From Jejuia sp040720935 (GTDB lineage Bacteria; Bacteroidota; Bacteroidia; Flavobacteriales; Flavobacteriaceae): a DNA stretch of 64,000 nucleotides. How positions within the stretch are numbered: the stretch's first letter is position 1; each line of letters opens with the position of its first letter. The position numbers were made by a program, and so were the translations under genes. The stretch covers positions 365,161-429,160 of the forward strand of contig NZ_JBFDAE010000002.1 in NCBI RefSeq assembly GCF_040720935.1. Direction: 5' to 3'. This document shows, piece after piece, positions 33,640 to 41,806 of the stretch. The notes under the pieces are model-generated. The model was not told the DNA's origin, made no database searches, and saw only the letters and a program-made list of their open reading frames with translations.

Positions 33640-34860
33640 ATGATTAAAAATATAGGACCAGGTCCCTTAGTGGCAGCAGCATTTATTGGCCCTGGAACTG
33701 TAACTATTTGTACGCTTTCTGGAGTGCAATTTGGATTTGCGTTATTATGGGCGTTGGTGTTATCTATCATCGCCACCATTGTACTCCAAGAAATGGCCGC
33801 AAGGTTGGGGCTCGTTACTCAAAAGGGCTTATCAGAAATTATTCGGTCGGAAATTAAAATACCTGTTTTTAAGTTTTTATCAATTGCATTGGTATTATCT
33901 GCAATTGTTATTGGAAATGCTGCATATGAAGCTGGAAATATTAGTGGAGGTGTTCTTGGACTGGAAACCATAGTTGGCAATCATCACATAAATATTGGAA
34001 GCTTTTCTTTAAATATTTTAAGTCTCGTTATTGGCAGTATTGCCTTTGTATTGTTATATCTCGGTAATTATAAAATCATTGAAAAGGCATTGGTGTTTTT
34101 AGTCATTTTAATGAGTTTTGCATTTTTGACTACAGCGATTTTTACCAAACCCAATATTTTAGAATTATTAAAAGGTGCTTTTATCCCAAAGTTACCAGAT
34201 GGAAGTACATTATTAATTATAGCTTTAATAGGCACAACTGTGGTACCCTATAATTTGTTTTTACATGCCTCTTTAGTAAAAGAAAAATGGCAAGATGTTA
34301 GTGATTTGGGCCATGCCAGAAAAGATACGTTTATCGCCATTCTGCTAGGTGGTTTGGTGTCTATGAGTATTGTTGTTTCCGCAACGGCAATACAAAGTAC
34401 TGAAGTTAACAATGCAGCAGATTTAGCACTTGGTTTAGAACCATTATTCGGGAGTTTTTCAAAATACTTTTTGGCAATCGGATTATTTGCTGCTGGAATT
34501 ACAAGTGCAATTACGGCACCTTTGGCAGCGGCATATGTTGCAAGTGGCTGTTTAGGTTGGGATTCTAATTTAAAATCTGTAAAATTTAGAAGTGTTTGGG
34601 CATTTATTTTAATTTTAGGTGTAATTCTTTCATCATCAGGGATAAAACCTATAGAAATTATTAAATTTGCACAAGTGGCCAATGGACTGCTACTACCTGT
34701 TATTGCTGGATTTTTATTGTGGGTCATGAATAGGAAAACGCTTTTAGGAAATTATAAAAACACAATAGCCAACAATACTTTTGGTGGGTTCATACTTTTA
34801 ATAAGTATCTTGTTGGCTATTACCGCCTTAAATAAGGTTTTTAATTTAAATATATTTTAA
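33640..34860 (+). CDS. NRAMP-family transporter lacking metal-binding residues, in the 5-oxoprolinase operon
   Basis: This protein of about 406 residues has eleven or so helices and the NRAMP scaffold. The ATG at 33640 is preferred over a TTG at 33631. In metal-carrying NRAMPs helix 1 carries DPGN and helix 6 MPH. Here helix 1 reads FIGPGTVTICTLSG and helix 6 reads TTVVPYNLFLHASL, so the metal-coordinating Asp, Asn and Met are all replaced. Its stop overlaps the pxpA start (TAATG), and pxpB and pxpC follow. B. subtilis also has an NRAMP-like gene (ycsG) beside ycsF. Transport of 5-oxoproline or another small organic substrate, not manganese or iron, is inferred. Confidence 0.85.
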   Translation: MIKNIGPGPLVAAAFIGPGTVTICTLSGVQFGFALLWALVLSIIATIVLQEMAARLGLVTQKGLSEIIRSEIKIPVFKFLSIALVLSAIVIGNAAYEAGNISGGVLGLETIVGNHHINIGSFSLNILSLVIGSIAFVLLYLGNYKIIEKALVFLVILMSFAFLTTAIFTKPNILELLKGAFIPKLPDGSTLLIIALIGTTVVPYNLFLHASLVKEKWQDVSDLGHARKDTFIAILLGGLVSMSIVVSATAIQSTEVNNAADLALGLEPLFGSFSKYFLAIGLFAAGITSAITAPLAAAYVASGCLGWDSNLKSVKFRSVWAFILILGVILSSSGIKPIEIIKFAQVANGLLLPVIAGFLLWVMNRKTLLGNYKNTIANNTFGGFILLISILLAITALNKVFNLNIF

Positions 34861-35600
34861 TGCCCAAACTTTCAATAGATATAAATGCCGATTTAGGTGA
34901 AGGTATTGGTAACGAATCCCAACTCATGCCTTTTATCTCATCTTGTAATATTGCCTGCGGTGGTCATGCAGGAGATGAAGATATCATGCAGCATGTTGTT
35001 AAGCTTGCCAAAAAATATAAAGTAAAAATAGGAGCCCATCCATCGTTTCCAGATCCTGAAAATTTTGGTAGAGTTGCCATGGATATGCCCTGCGTAGCTT
35101 TATTCAAATCAATTGAAGATCAAATTAATCTATTGATAGCCATTCTTGAAGAAGAGAATATGAATTTACACCATGTAAAAACTCATGGTGCACTATACAA
35201 TATGGCGGCAAAGGATGAAAAAATTGCTACCGTAATTGCTGAGGTAATGAAAAGTATGGAATTGCCTGTAGCTCTTTATGTGCCTTATAATTCCGTTATG
35301 GCAGAAATTGCTGTTGAAAATAAAATTCCAATTGTATATGAAGCATTTGCTGATAGAAACTATAATGATGATTTAACATTGGTTTCAAGGCAGAAAGAAA
35401 ACGCAATTATTGAAAACCCAGAAGATGTTTTTCAACATGTATATCGCATGATTTCAGAAGAAAAGGTTAAAACCATTTCTGGTAAAAAAATAAAAATTAA
35501 AGCTCAGACGTTTTGTATTCATGGCGATAATCCGAAAGCTATCGGTTTGCTTAATAGGCTTAATAATCAATTAGAAGAAAAAGGGATCTGCGTCCGATAG
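34860..35600 (+). CDS. pxpA: 5-oxoprolinase subunit PxpA (LamB/YcsF family)
   Basis: PxpA works with PxpB and PxpC in ATP-dependent hydrolysis of 5-oxoproline, a glutamine/glutathione breakdown product, to glutamate. The 246-residue protein shows the LamB/YcsF signature from its first residues: IDINADLGEGIGNESQLMPF, then SCNIACGGHAGDEDIM, KIGAHPSFPDPENFGR and HHVKTHGALYNMAAKD, with YEAFADRNYNDDLTLVSR and FCIHGDNPKA near the end. The ATG at 34860 overlaps the stop of the transporter gene. The standard length is about 250. Confidence 0.95.
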   Translation: MPKLSIDINADLGEGIGNESQLMPFISSCNIACGGHAGDEDIMQHVVKLAKKYKVKIGAHPSFPDPENFGRVAMDMPCVALFKSIEDQINLLIAILEEENMNLHHVKTHGALYNMAAKDEKIATVIAEVMKSMELPVALYVPYNSVMAEIAVENKIPIVYEAFADRNYNDDLTLVSRQKENAIIENPEDVFQHVYRMISEEKVKTISGKKIKIKAQTFCIHGDNPKAIGLLNRLNNQLEEKGICVR

Positions 35601-35606
35601 TTGTAA

Positions 35607-36338
35607 GTGAAATTTCAATTAAAATATCAGCCATTTGGAGAGCGTTCAATTCTTATTGTGTGGCCTGCTAAAATTGATACAACCATCTTAAATGATGTTT
35701 TGAATTTCAAACATAAAATTGAAATTGAACTCACTTCAAAATTTATTTCTATAAATAACGCATATAATTCAATATTAATAACTTACAGTATTGAACCTTT
35801 AGTTTTAGATGAAGAAATTGAACGATTAAAGTCACTATATAATTCACTTGGTAAAATTGAGAAAAGAACCTCCCGATTATGGAAATTACCCGTTTGTTAT
35901 GATGCTAGTTTTGGTATGGATTTAAAAGGTATGTCCCAAGAAAAAAACCTTTCTGTTGAAACTATTATTAAACGTCATTCTCAACCAAAATATACTATTT
36001 ATTTTATAGGTTTCTTACCCGGGTTTTTATATTTAGGAGGTCTGGATAAAACCCTTTTTACGCCCAGAAAAGCAACACCAAGATTGAAGATTGAAAAAGG
36101 AGCAGTAGGCATAGGAGGAGAGCAAACAGGTGTTTACCCATCCGCAAGTCCTGGAGGGTGGAACATTATTGGTAATTCTCCAATTGACTTTTTTAATGTT
36201 TTACAAAACCCACCATGTTTTGCAAAAGCTGGAGATGTTATCCAGTTTTATCCTATTTCTTTAGAAGAGCATGAAAATATAAAGACATTGGTTGAAGCTG
36301 GTGTGTATCAAATAGAAAGCGAGGTAGTGAATGATTAG
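35607..36338 (+). CDS. pxpB: 5-oxoprolinase subunit PxpB (KipI family)
   Basis: This 243-residue protein, starting at GTG 35607, belongs to the KipI/AHS1 family. It shows YQPFGERSILIVWP at the start, PVCYDASFGMDL in the middle, and the cyclophilin-like core YFIGFLPGFLYLGGLD, TPRKATPRLKIEKGAVGIGG and YPSASPGGWNIIG. Known homologues form the biotin-carboxylase-like allophanate hydrolase half that pairs with PxpC. It begins 6 bp after pxpA and overlaps the start of pxpC by 8 bp. KipI of B. subtilis was first described as a kinase inhibitor, but the operon makes the oxoprolinase role far more likely. Confidence 0.93.
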   Translation: MKFQLKYQPFGERSILIVWPAKIDTTILNDVLNFKHKIEIELTSKFISINNAYNSILITYSIEPLVLDEEIERLKSLYNSLGKIEKRTSRLWKLPVCYDASFGMDLKGMSQEKNLSVETIIKRHSQPKYTIYFIGFLPGFLYLGGLDKTLFTPRKATPRLKIEKGAVGIGGEQTGVYPSASPGGWNIIGNSPIDFFNVLQNPPCFAKAGDVIQFYPISLEEHENIKTLVEAGVYQIESEVVND

Positions 36339-37176
36339 AGTTTTAAAACCGGGTTTTTATACAACGGTTCGAGATTTAGGAAGAATGGGGTGGCAACAAT
36401 TTGGAGTTCCTGTTTCTGGTGCTATGGATATGCGGGCGTTAAAAGTTGCAAATAGTTTATTGGGAAATAAAACTGAAGCTGCGGTTTTAGAGATGACCAT
36501 GAGTGGTCCAAAACTGGAAATTTTGGAGAGTACTGCAATTTGTATCTCTGGGGGACATATGAGTCCTAAATTAAACGATAGTACGATTAAAAATGATAGT
36601 TTAATAGAGGTATCAAAAGGGGATATTCTAAGTTTTGGGAAACTGGTTTCAGGTTTTAGAAGTTATTTAGCGGTGTCTGGCGGTTTTATAACAGAATCTG
36701 TAATGGGAAGCAGAAGTATGTATCCTAGAATTACTGAGCAAATCCAGATAAAAAAAGGAGATGAACTCAAAATTTCTAAAAATAATATTTCAAATAAAAA
36801 GAAATTTTCTAGTGTTAAAATTGATACTGATTATTTAAAATCGAATGTAATCGAAGTTTTTAAAGGGCCAGAGTTTCATCAACTTTCAAAAGCACAAAAA
36901 GAAAGGTTGTTTTCTAAAGATTTCAGCATTTCAAAAGAAAATAACAGAATGGCGTATCAATTAAAGGAAACTTTAGACAATGCTTTACCATCTATAATTA
37001 CATCGTTAGTAATGCCCGGAACAGTACAGTTAACGCCATCGGGAAAATTGATAATTTTAATGCGGGATTGCCAAACTACGGGAGGTTATCCAAGGGTTTT
37101 ACAATTATCAGAACAAGCAATTGATGTTTTGGCACAAAAGTTTATTGGGAATTCAGTATGTTTTAAACTAAAGTAA
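36331..37176 (+). CDS. pxpC: 5-oxoprolinase subunit PxpC (KipA family)
   Basis: This 281-residue protein of the KipA/AHS2 family opens with VLKPGFYTTVRDLGRMGWQQ, continues GVPVSGAMDMRALKVANSLLG and AVLEMTMSGPKL, and has RSYLAVSGGF and MPGTVQLTPSGKLIILMRD near the end. It overlaps pxpB by 8 bp, completing a tightly packed transporter-pxpA-pxpB-pxpC operon. The next gene, deoC, converges from the other strand only three bases away, with no visible terminator between them. Confidence 0.93.
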   Translation: MIRVLKPGFYTTVRDLGRMGWQQFGVPVSGAMDMRALKVANSLLGNKTEAAVLEMTMSGPKLEILESTAICISGGHMSPKLNDSTIKNDSLIEVSKGDILSFGKLVSGFRSYLAVSGGFITESVMGSRSMYPRITEQIQIKKGDELKISKNNISNKKKFSSVKIDTDYLKSNVIEVFKGPEFHQLSKAQKERLFSKDFSISKENNRMAYQLKETLDNALPSIITSLVMPGTVQLTPSGKLIILMRDCQTTGGYPRVLQLSEQAIDVLAQKFIGNSVCFKLK

Positions 37177-37179
37177 ATA

Positions 37180-37923
37180 TTAAACCTTGGTTTCCTTTAA
37201 ATTCAGGTTAGTAATAGAAACTTCGCTTTTTTGGGAAGTTTCAATATAACGTCTGTAAATCTTAGAATTTCTTTTTTGAAGGGTGTCGCTTTCAGGTTTT
37301 AACATTTTTGAAGTTCCTATTCTATCTGCACCACATTCTAGATATTTTACCGCCGTTTCAAAATCTTGAATACCGCCAGAAGCTTTTATTTTGGCTTTAT
37401 CTTTTATGATCTTCTTCATAATTTTAACCGCAGTAAATGTTGCGCCACCACTTGCAAAACCTGTCGAGGTTTTTACATAATCAGCATTGGCATCAACGCA
37501 AATTTCACAAGCTTTAACTATTTCATTTTTATTAAGTTCCGAAATCTCTAAAATAACTTTCAAAGGTGTATCTCCAACGGCACGTTTTACATCGCTAATA
37601 TCCCTTAAAACCGAAACGTGATTTCTGCTTTTAAGATAACCTAAATTAATAACCATATCTATCTCATTAGCACCATCTTCAATAGCATTTAAAGCTTCTG
37701 AAATTTTACTTTTTGTGGATGCCGCACCTAATGGAAACCCAACAACGGTACATACTTTTACATCTGTATCTTTTAAAAGTTCTTTCGCCAATTGCACGTA
37801 ACAGCCGTTAACACATACTGAAAAATAATTATTTGCCTTGGCTATTTTACACACATTTATAATATCACGTTCTGTAGCTGTAGGTTTTAAAAATGTGTAA
37901 TCAATATAGTTAGATAAATTCAT
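37180..37923 (-). CDS. deoC: Deoxyribose-phosphate aldolase
   Basis: DeoC cleaves 2-deoxyribose 5-phosphate to glyceraldehyde 3-phosphate and acetaldehyde during deoxynucleoside breakdown. The 247-residue protein has the class I aldolase barrel with the Schiff-base lysine in ADYVKTSTGFASGGAT. It also carries VCTVVGFPLGAASTKSK with the second conserved lysine region, and KASGGIQDFETAVKYL near the end. Start and length fit the bacterial short DeoC group. It stands alone, convergent with the oxoproline operon. Confidence 0.95.
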   Translation of the reverse strand: MNLSNYIDYTFLKPTATERDIINVCKIAKANNYFSVCVNGCYVQLAKELLKDTDVKVCTVVGFPLGAASTKSKISEALNAIEDGANEIDMVINLGYLKSRNHVSVLRDISDVKRAVGDTPLKVILEISELNKNEIVKACEICVDANADYVKTSTGFASGGATFTAVKIMKKIIKDKAKIKASGGIQDFETAVKYLECGADRIGTSKMLKPESDTLQKRNSKIYRRYIETSQKSEVSITNLNLKETKV

Positions 37924-38151
37924 AAATAAAAAGTAGGTTTTCTTTAAAAATTAGTAATATTCTCAGTCATTATTGAGGCGATAATAACAAATGTGAAATT
38001 AAAAATTTAGGACTAACCAGAGGGAGAGATTTTATTTTTTTATCAACAGATTAATAAACATTTAAATTTAAGCATTATTGTAGAGCATTTCTGCTTTTTA
38101 TTCAATTATTCGATGAATTGAACCCTTATATCGATACTTGCCAAAATAATT

Positions 38152-38340
38152 TTAAACCCTTTTCATGGTTTTATTTTTAAGATTTATCAGTCTGTTTTCA
38201 AAATTATCCGCAGTAACAGGATGATTCACGTTTTTGAATCATTCCATAAAATCTTCAGAATGTTTTTCTCGCGTTTGTTTTAAAAGATTGAAATGTACGT
38301 CACCACACCAAATAATGGCTTTCAAATGGCTTTCTTTTCT
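38152..38340 (-). pseudogene. Possible decayed coding fragment of unrecognised family
   Basis: On the minus strand this frame reads a protein-like sequence beginning near KESHLKAIIWCGDVHFNLL, with one internal stop (38239-38241), and continuing FKNVNHPVTADNFENRLIN to a stop at 38152. No start codon or family was recognised. The mixture of W, C, H and D residues is unlike translated AT-rich spacer, but the evidence is weak. Confidence 0.3.
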
Positions 38341-38487
38341 TTATCGTACTAACTTCGATTATTTAGATGATTAAATGGATTGCGGAATGTTGAAATCTAA
38401 TTTTGGTAGTGGTTTCTAATACTTTTGGAAGTTTTTTATAATTTTAGTTTTATTAAATATTCCAATTGGTATATTTAATCGCATATA

Positions 38488-38529
38488 AAAAAAGCAACGT
38501 TTATCTTATAAAAGACGCACGTTGCTTTT
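38488..38529. terminator. Terminator downstream of clpB
   Basis: AAAAGCAACGT and ACGTTGCTTTT pair around an 18-base loop, with A and T runs on the two sides. It lies just past the clpB stop on the minus strand and can work in both directions. Confidence 0.85.
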
Positions 38530-38573
38530 CATCCCGATAGTTATTGGGATACCAACCAGACTAAACTAAATTT

Positions 38574-41177
38574 TTATATGTTTTCTACCAAATCACTTTG
38601 ATTTCTAAAAACTAACTTATCTCCAAAAGCATCGAGTAGAATGATACTATCTGTTGTTATTTTTCCTGCCAAAATCTCTTTGCTCAAAGCATTTAAAACT
38701 TCTTTTTGAATGACACGTTTTACAGGTCTTGCACCATATTCTGGATTATAACCTTTGTTTGCTAAATAATCTATAGCTTGTTGTGTGGCGTCAAAAGTGA
38801 TGCCTTGTTGTGCAATCATTTTTGTGACACCCTTTAATTGTAATTTTACAATCTCAACAATGTTTTCTTTTGATAAAGGTGTAAACATTACAGTATCGTC
38901 TATCCTGTTTAAGAACTCTGGTCTAACAGATTGTTTCAACAATGCCAACACATCAATTTTTGCAGCTATGATAGCAGAATCTATATCTTTTGTAGCTTCA
39001 AAACGCTCATGTATAATGGTACTTCCCATATTGGAAGTCATGATGATTATCGTGTTTTTAAAGTCGGCTACACGTCCTTTATTATCTGTTAAATGTCCTT
39101 CATCAAGAACTTGTAATAAGATGTTGAAGGTATCAGGATGTGCTTTTTCAATTTCATCTAGCAATACCACAGAATAAGGTTTTCTTCTTACGGCCTCTGT
39201 TAATTGTCCGCCTTCATCATAACCAATGTATCCGGGAGGAGCACCAACCAATCTGCTCACCGCATGGCGTTCTTGATATTCGCTCATATCAATTCTGGTC
39301 ATGGCGTTTTCGTCATCAAATAGGTATTCGGCCAAGGCTTTTGCCAACTCCGTTTTTCCAACACCAGTTGTTCCCAAGAAAAGAAAGGTCCCGATAGGTT
39401 TTTTCGGGTTTTGTAAACCAGCTCTCGATCGTCGCACGGCGTCACTTACTGCTTCAATGGCTTCTTCTTGACCAACAATGCGTTTGTGTAATTCGTCTTC
39501 AAGTTTTAACAATTTTTCGCGTTCGCTTTGCAGCATTTTAGTCACAGGAATTCCTGTCCATTTTGCAACAATTTCTGCAATATCATCATAAGTTACCTCC
39601 TCTTTAATCAAAGAATTCTCAGAGTGCTCTTGCAATTGCTTTTGAAGCTTTTCAAGTTCTTCCTGCGCTTCTTTAATCTTTCCGTATCGTAATTCCGCTA
39701 CTTTTCCATAATCGCCTTCACGTTCCGCTTTTTCAGCTTCTAGTTTATAGTTTTCAATATCAGATTTTGTATTTTGGATATTATCAACCACTTCTTTTTC
39801 ACTCTTCCATTTTGCAAAAATAGCGTTACGTTCCTCTTTTAAATTAGCTAAATCTGAACGCAGGGATTTTAATTTCGTTTCATCTTTTTCACGTTTAATG
39901 GCTTCAATTTCAATTTCCAACTGCATTATTTTACGATCCAAAACATCCAATTCCTCAGGTTTTGAATTGATTTCCATACGCATTTTAGACGCGGCTTCGT
40001 CCATTAAATCGATAGCCTTATCCGGTAAAAACCTGTTTGTGATATAACGTTGCGATAATTTTACAGCACCAATAATAGCATCATCTTTAATACGCACTTT
40101 ATGGTGTGTTTCATACTTTTCCTTGATACCTCTAAGGATAGAAATCGCGCTTTCCGTATCAGGTTCGTTCACTATTACTTTTTGAAAACGACGCTCCAAT
40201 GCTTTGTCTTTTTCAAAATATTTTTGATATTCATCTAAAGTGGTCGCACCAATAGCGCGGAGTTCGCCACGAGCCAATGCAGGTTTTAAAATGTTTGCGG
40301 CATCCATAGCGCCTTGTCCGCCACCAGCGCCAACCAGCGTGTGAATTTCATCTATAAACAAAACGATATCTCCATCGCTAGTCGTAACTTCTTTGATCAC
40401 GGCTTTTAATCGCTCTTCAAATTCGCCTTTATATTTAGCACCCGCAATAAGCGCACCCATGTCGAGCGCAAAAATCTGTTTATCTTTTAGGTTTTCAGGA
40501 ATATCGCCATCAATAATCCTATGCGCCAAACCTTCTGCAATAGCGGTTTTACCAGTTCCGGGTTCACCCACTAAAATTGGGTTGTTTTTAGTGCGTCGAG
40601 ATAAAATTTGAAGTATGCGTCGGATTTCTTCACCACGACCAATAACGGGATCTAGTTTTCCGTCTTTAGCTAACTGATTTAGGTTTTTTGCATATTTACT
40701 CAAAGAATTATAAGTTTCCTCTTGACTTTGTGAGGTAACGTTTTCGCCTTTTCGTAGTTCCTCAATCGCAGCTTTTAGGGCTTTTTCGGTCACACCTTGA
40801 TCTTTCAGCATTTGTGCAATTTTGCTTTTGGATTTAAAAACCGCCAAAATCAGATGCTCCACAGAAACATAATCATCCTTCATGTTTTTGGCAATGATAG
40901 AAGCCTCGTTTAAGGTTTTTCCTGCCTCACGGGAAAGCATAATTTCGCCGCCAGAAACTTTCGAGAAACTTTCCAGTTGTTTGTCAAGTGCCTGTTTTAA
41001 TATGGAAACATTAACGTTCAGCTTTTTTAAAATGAACGGTATCACGTTTTCATCAACTTCAAAAATGCCTTTGAATAGATGTTCATTTTCAATTTGCTGA
41101 TGTCCGAATCCTTGTGCAATCTGTTGTGCCTGTTGTATGGCTTCTTGGGATTTTATGGTATAATTATTAAAATTCAT
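38574..41177 (-). CDS. clpB: ATP-dependent disaggregase ClpB
   Basis: ClpB extracts polypeptides from aggregates together with DnaK, DnaJ and GrpE (the last two are encoded at 61769-63502). The 867-residue protein has the full layout. The double ClpN repeat comes first (residues 1-145), then AAA-1 with Walker A GEPGTGKTAIAEG and Walker B VLFIDEIHTLVGAGGG. The coiled-coil middle domain follows (about 400-530). AAA-2 has Walker A GTTGVGKTELAKAL and VVLLDEIEKAHPDTF, and a D2-small domain ends the protein. No ClpP-binding IGF/L loop is expected, consistent with ClpB. The upstream region holds the inverted repeat AGACAAAATGTCT (41263-41275). Confidence 0.97.
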   Translation of the reverse strand: MNFNNYTIKSQEAIQQAQQIAQGFGHQQIENEHLFKGIFEVDENVIPFILKKLNVNVSILKQALDKQLESFSKVSGGEIMLSREAGKTLNEASIIAKNMKDDYVSVEHLILAVFKSKSKIAQMLKDQGVTEKALKAAIEELRKGENVTSQSQEETYNSLSKYAKNLNQLAKDGKLDPVIGRGEEIRRILQILSRRTKNNPILVGEPGTGKTAIAEGLAHRIIDGDIPENLKDKQIFALDMGALIAGAKYKGEFEERLKAVIKEVTTSDGDIVLFIDEIHTLVGAGGGQGAMDAANILKPALARGELRAIGATTLDEYQKYFEKDKALERRFQKVIVNEPDTESAISILRGIKEKYETHHKVRIKDDAIIGAVKLSQRYITNRFLPDKAIDLMDEAASKMRMEINSKPEELDVLDRKIMQLEIEIEAIKREKDETKLKSLRSDLANLKEERNAIFAKWKSEKEVVDNIQNTKSDIENYKLEAEKAEREGDYGKVAELRYGKIKEAQEELEKLQKQLQEHSENSLIKEEVTYDDIAEIVAKWTGIPVTKMLQSEREKLLKLEDELHKRIVGQEEAIEAVSDAVRRSRAGLQNPKKPIGTFLFLGTTGVGKTELAKALAEYLFDDENAMTRIDMSEYQERHAVSRLVGAPPGYIGYDEGGQLTEAVRRKPYSVVLLDEIEKAHPDTFNILLQVLDEGHLTDNKGRVADFKNTIIIMTSNMGSTIIHERFEATKDIDSAIIAAKIDVLALLKQSVRPEFLNRIDDTVMFTPLSKENIVEIVKLQLKGVTKMIAQQGITFDATQQAIDYLANKGYNPEYGARPVKRVIQKEVLNALSKEILAGKITTDSIILLDAFGDKLVFRNQSDLVENI

Positions 41178-41262
41178 ATGTATATAATTTATGTTCTTTT
41201 TGCTTAACTTTACGCCCAGTACAGGTCAATTACCTTACCATTTCTAAAAGTTGATTATTTTG

Positions 41263-41275
41263 AGACAAAATGTCT
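41263..41275. promoter_or_regulatory. Inverted repeat upstream of clpB
   Basis: AGACA-AAA-TGTCT is a perfect inverted repeat about 86 bp before the clpB start and 127 bp before the divergent ytxJ start. It is a possible heat-shock or redox operator. No protein partner is visible. Confidence 0.3.
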
Positions 41276-41401
41276 TGATTCTTCCGTAAAGAGATGACTA
41301 TTAGTCAGTTCGTAAGTTTTTTGAATGAATTCGACTGATACTAAACAATGAATAAATAGAATAAGCGTTTCAATTATAACACAGAATTATTAATAGCAAT
41401 T

Positions 41402-41791
41402 ATGGGATTATTAAATAAAATATTTGGAGGTGATAAGGTAGCAAAAGAAGAAAAAATTCTACCATGGGTTTCATTTAACGATTTACAGCAAATAGATTAC
41501 ATCAAACAAAAATCGAGTATAAAACCTCAAGTAATTTTTAAACATTCCACACGATGTGGTATTAGTAGTATGGTGCAACGTCAGTTTATAAAAGACTATA
41601 ACTTTAGCGAAAAAGAATTGGACTTGTATTATTTAGATTTACTGAATTATAGAAAAATTTCGGATGAAGTTGGTTTCGCTTTTCAACTGATACATGAATC
41701 TCCACAACTTTTAGTGGTTAAAAACGGAGCGTTGGTGGCGCATGCGTCTCATGGACAGATTAATGAAGTTGATTTAAACCGATTTATTTAA
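41402..41791 (+). CDS. ytxJ: Bacillithiol-system redox-active protein YtxJ
   Basis: This 129-residue thioredoxin-fold protein carries a single active cysteine in FKHSTRCGISSMVQRQF, the YtxJ signature (TRCxxS), and the cis-proline region SPQLLVVKNGALVAHASHG. YtxJ acts as a monothiol bacilliredoxin, removing bacillithiol from proteins, and its presence suggests that this organism makes bacillithiol. It lies 15 bp before the RluA-fusion gene and is divergent from clpB. It is slightly longer than the bare fold because of a 25-residue N-terminal lead. Confidence 0.88.
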   Translation: MGLLNKIFGGDKVAKEEKILPWVSFNDLQQIDYIKQKSSIKPQVIFKHSTRCGISSMVQRQFIKDYNFSEKELDLYYLDLLNYRKISDEVGFAFQLIHESPQLLVVKNGALVAHASHGQINEVDLNRFI

Positions 41792-41806
41792 TCACGTTTC
41801 TTCCGT

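Larger units (their letters stand above)
37924..38573. other. 650-bp gap with a possible decayed gene and two hairpins
   Basis: No intact gene is seen. It contains a protein-like broken frame on the minus strand (38152-38340), a terminator (38488-38529) and the imperfect palindrome ATCCCGATAGTTATTGGGAT (38531-38550). The AT-rich remainder shows nothing recognisable. Confidence 0.6.

Noticed and set aside
33640..34860. Call as a Mn/Fe NRAMP transporter
   Set aside because: The metal-coordinating residues of helices 1 and 6 are replaced, and the gene is coupled to pxpABC.
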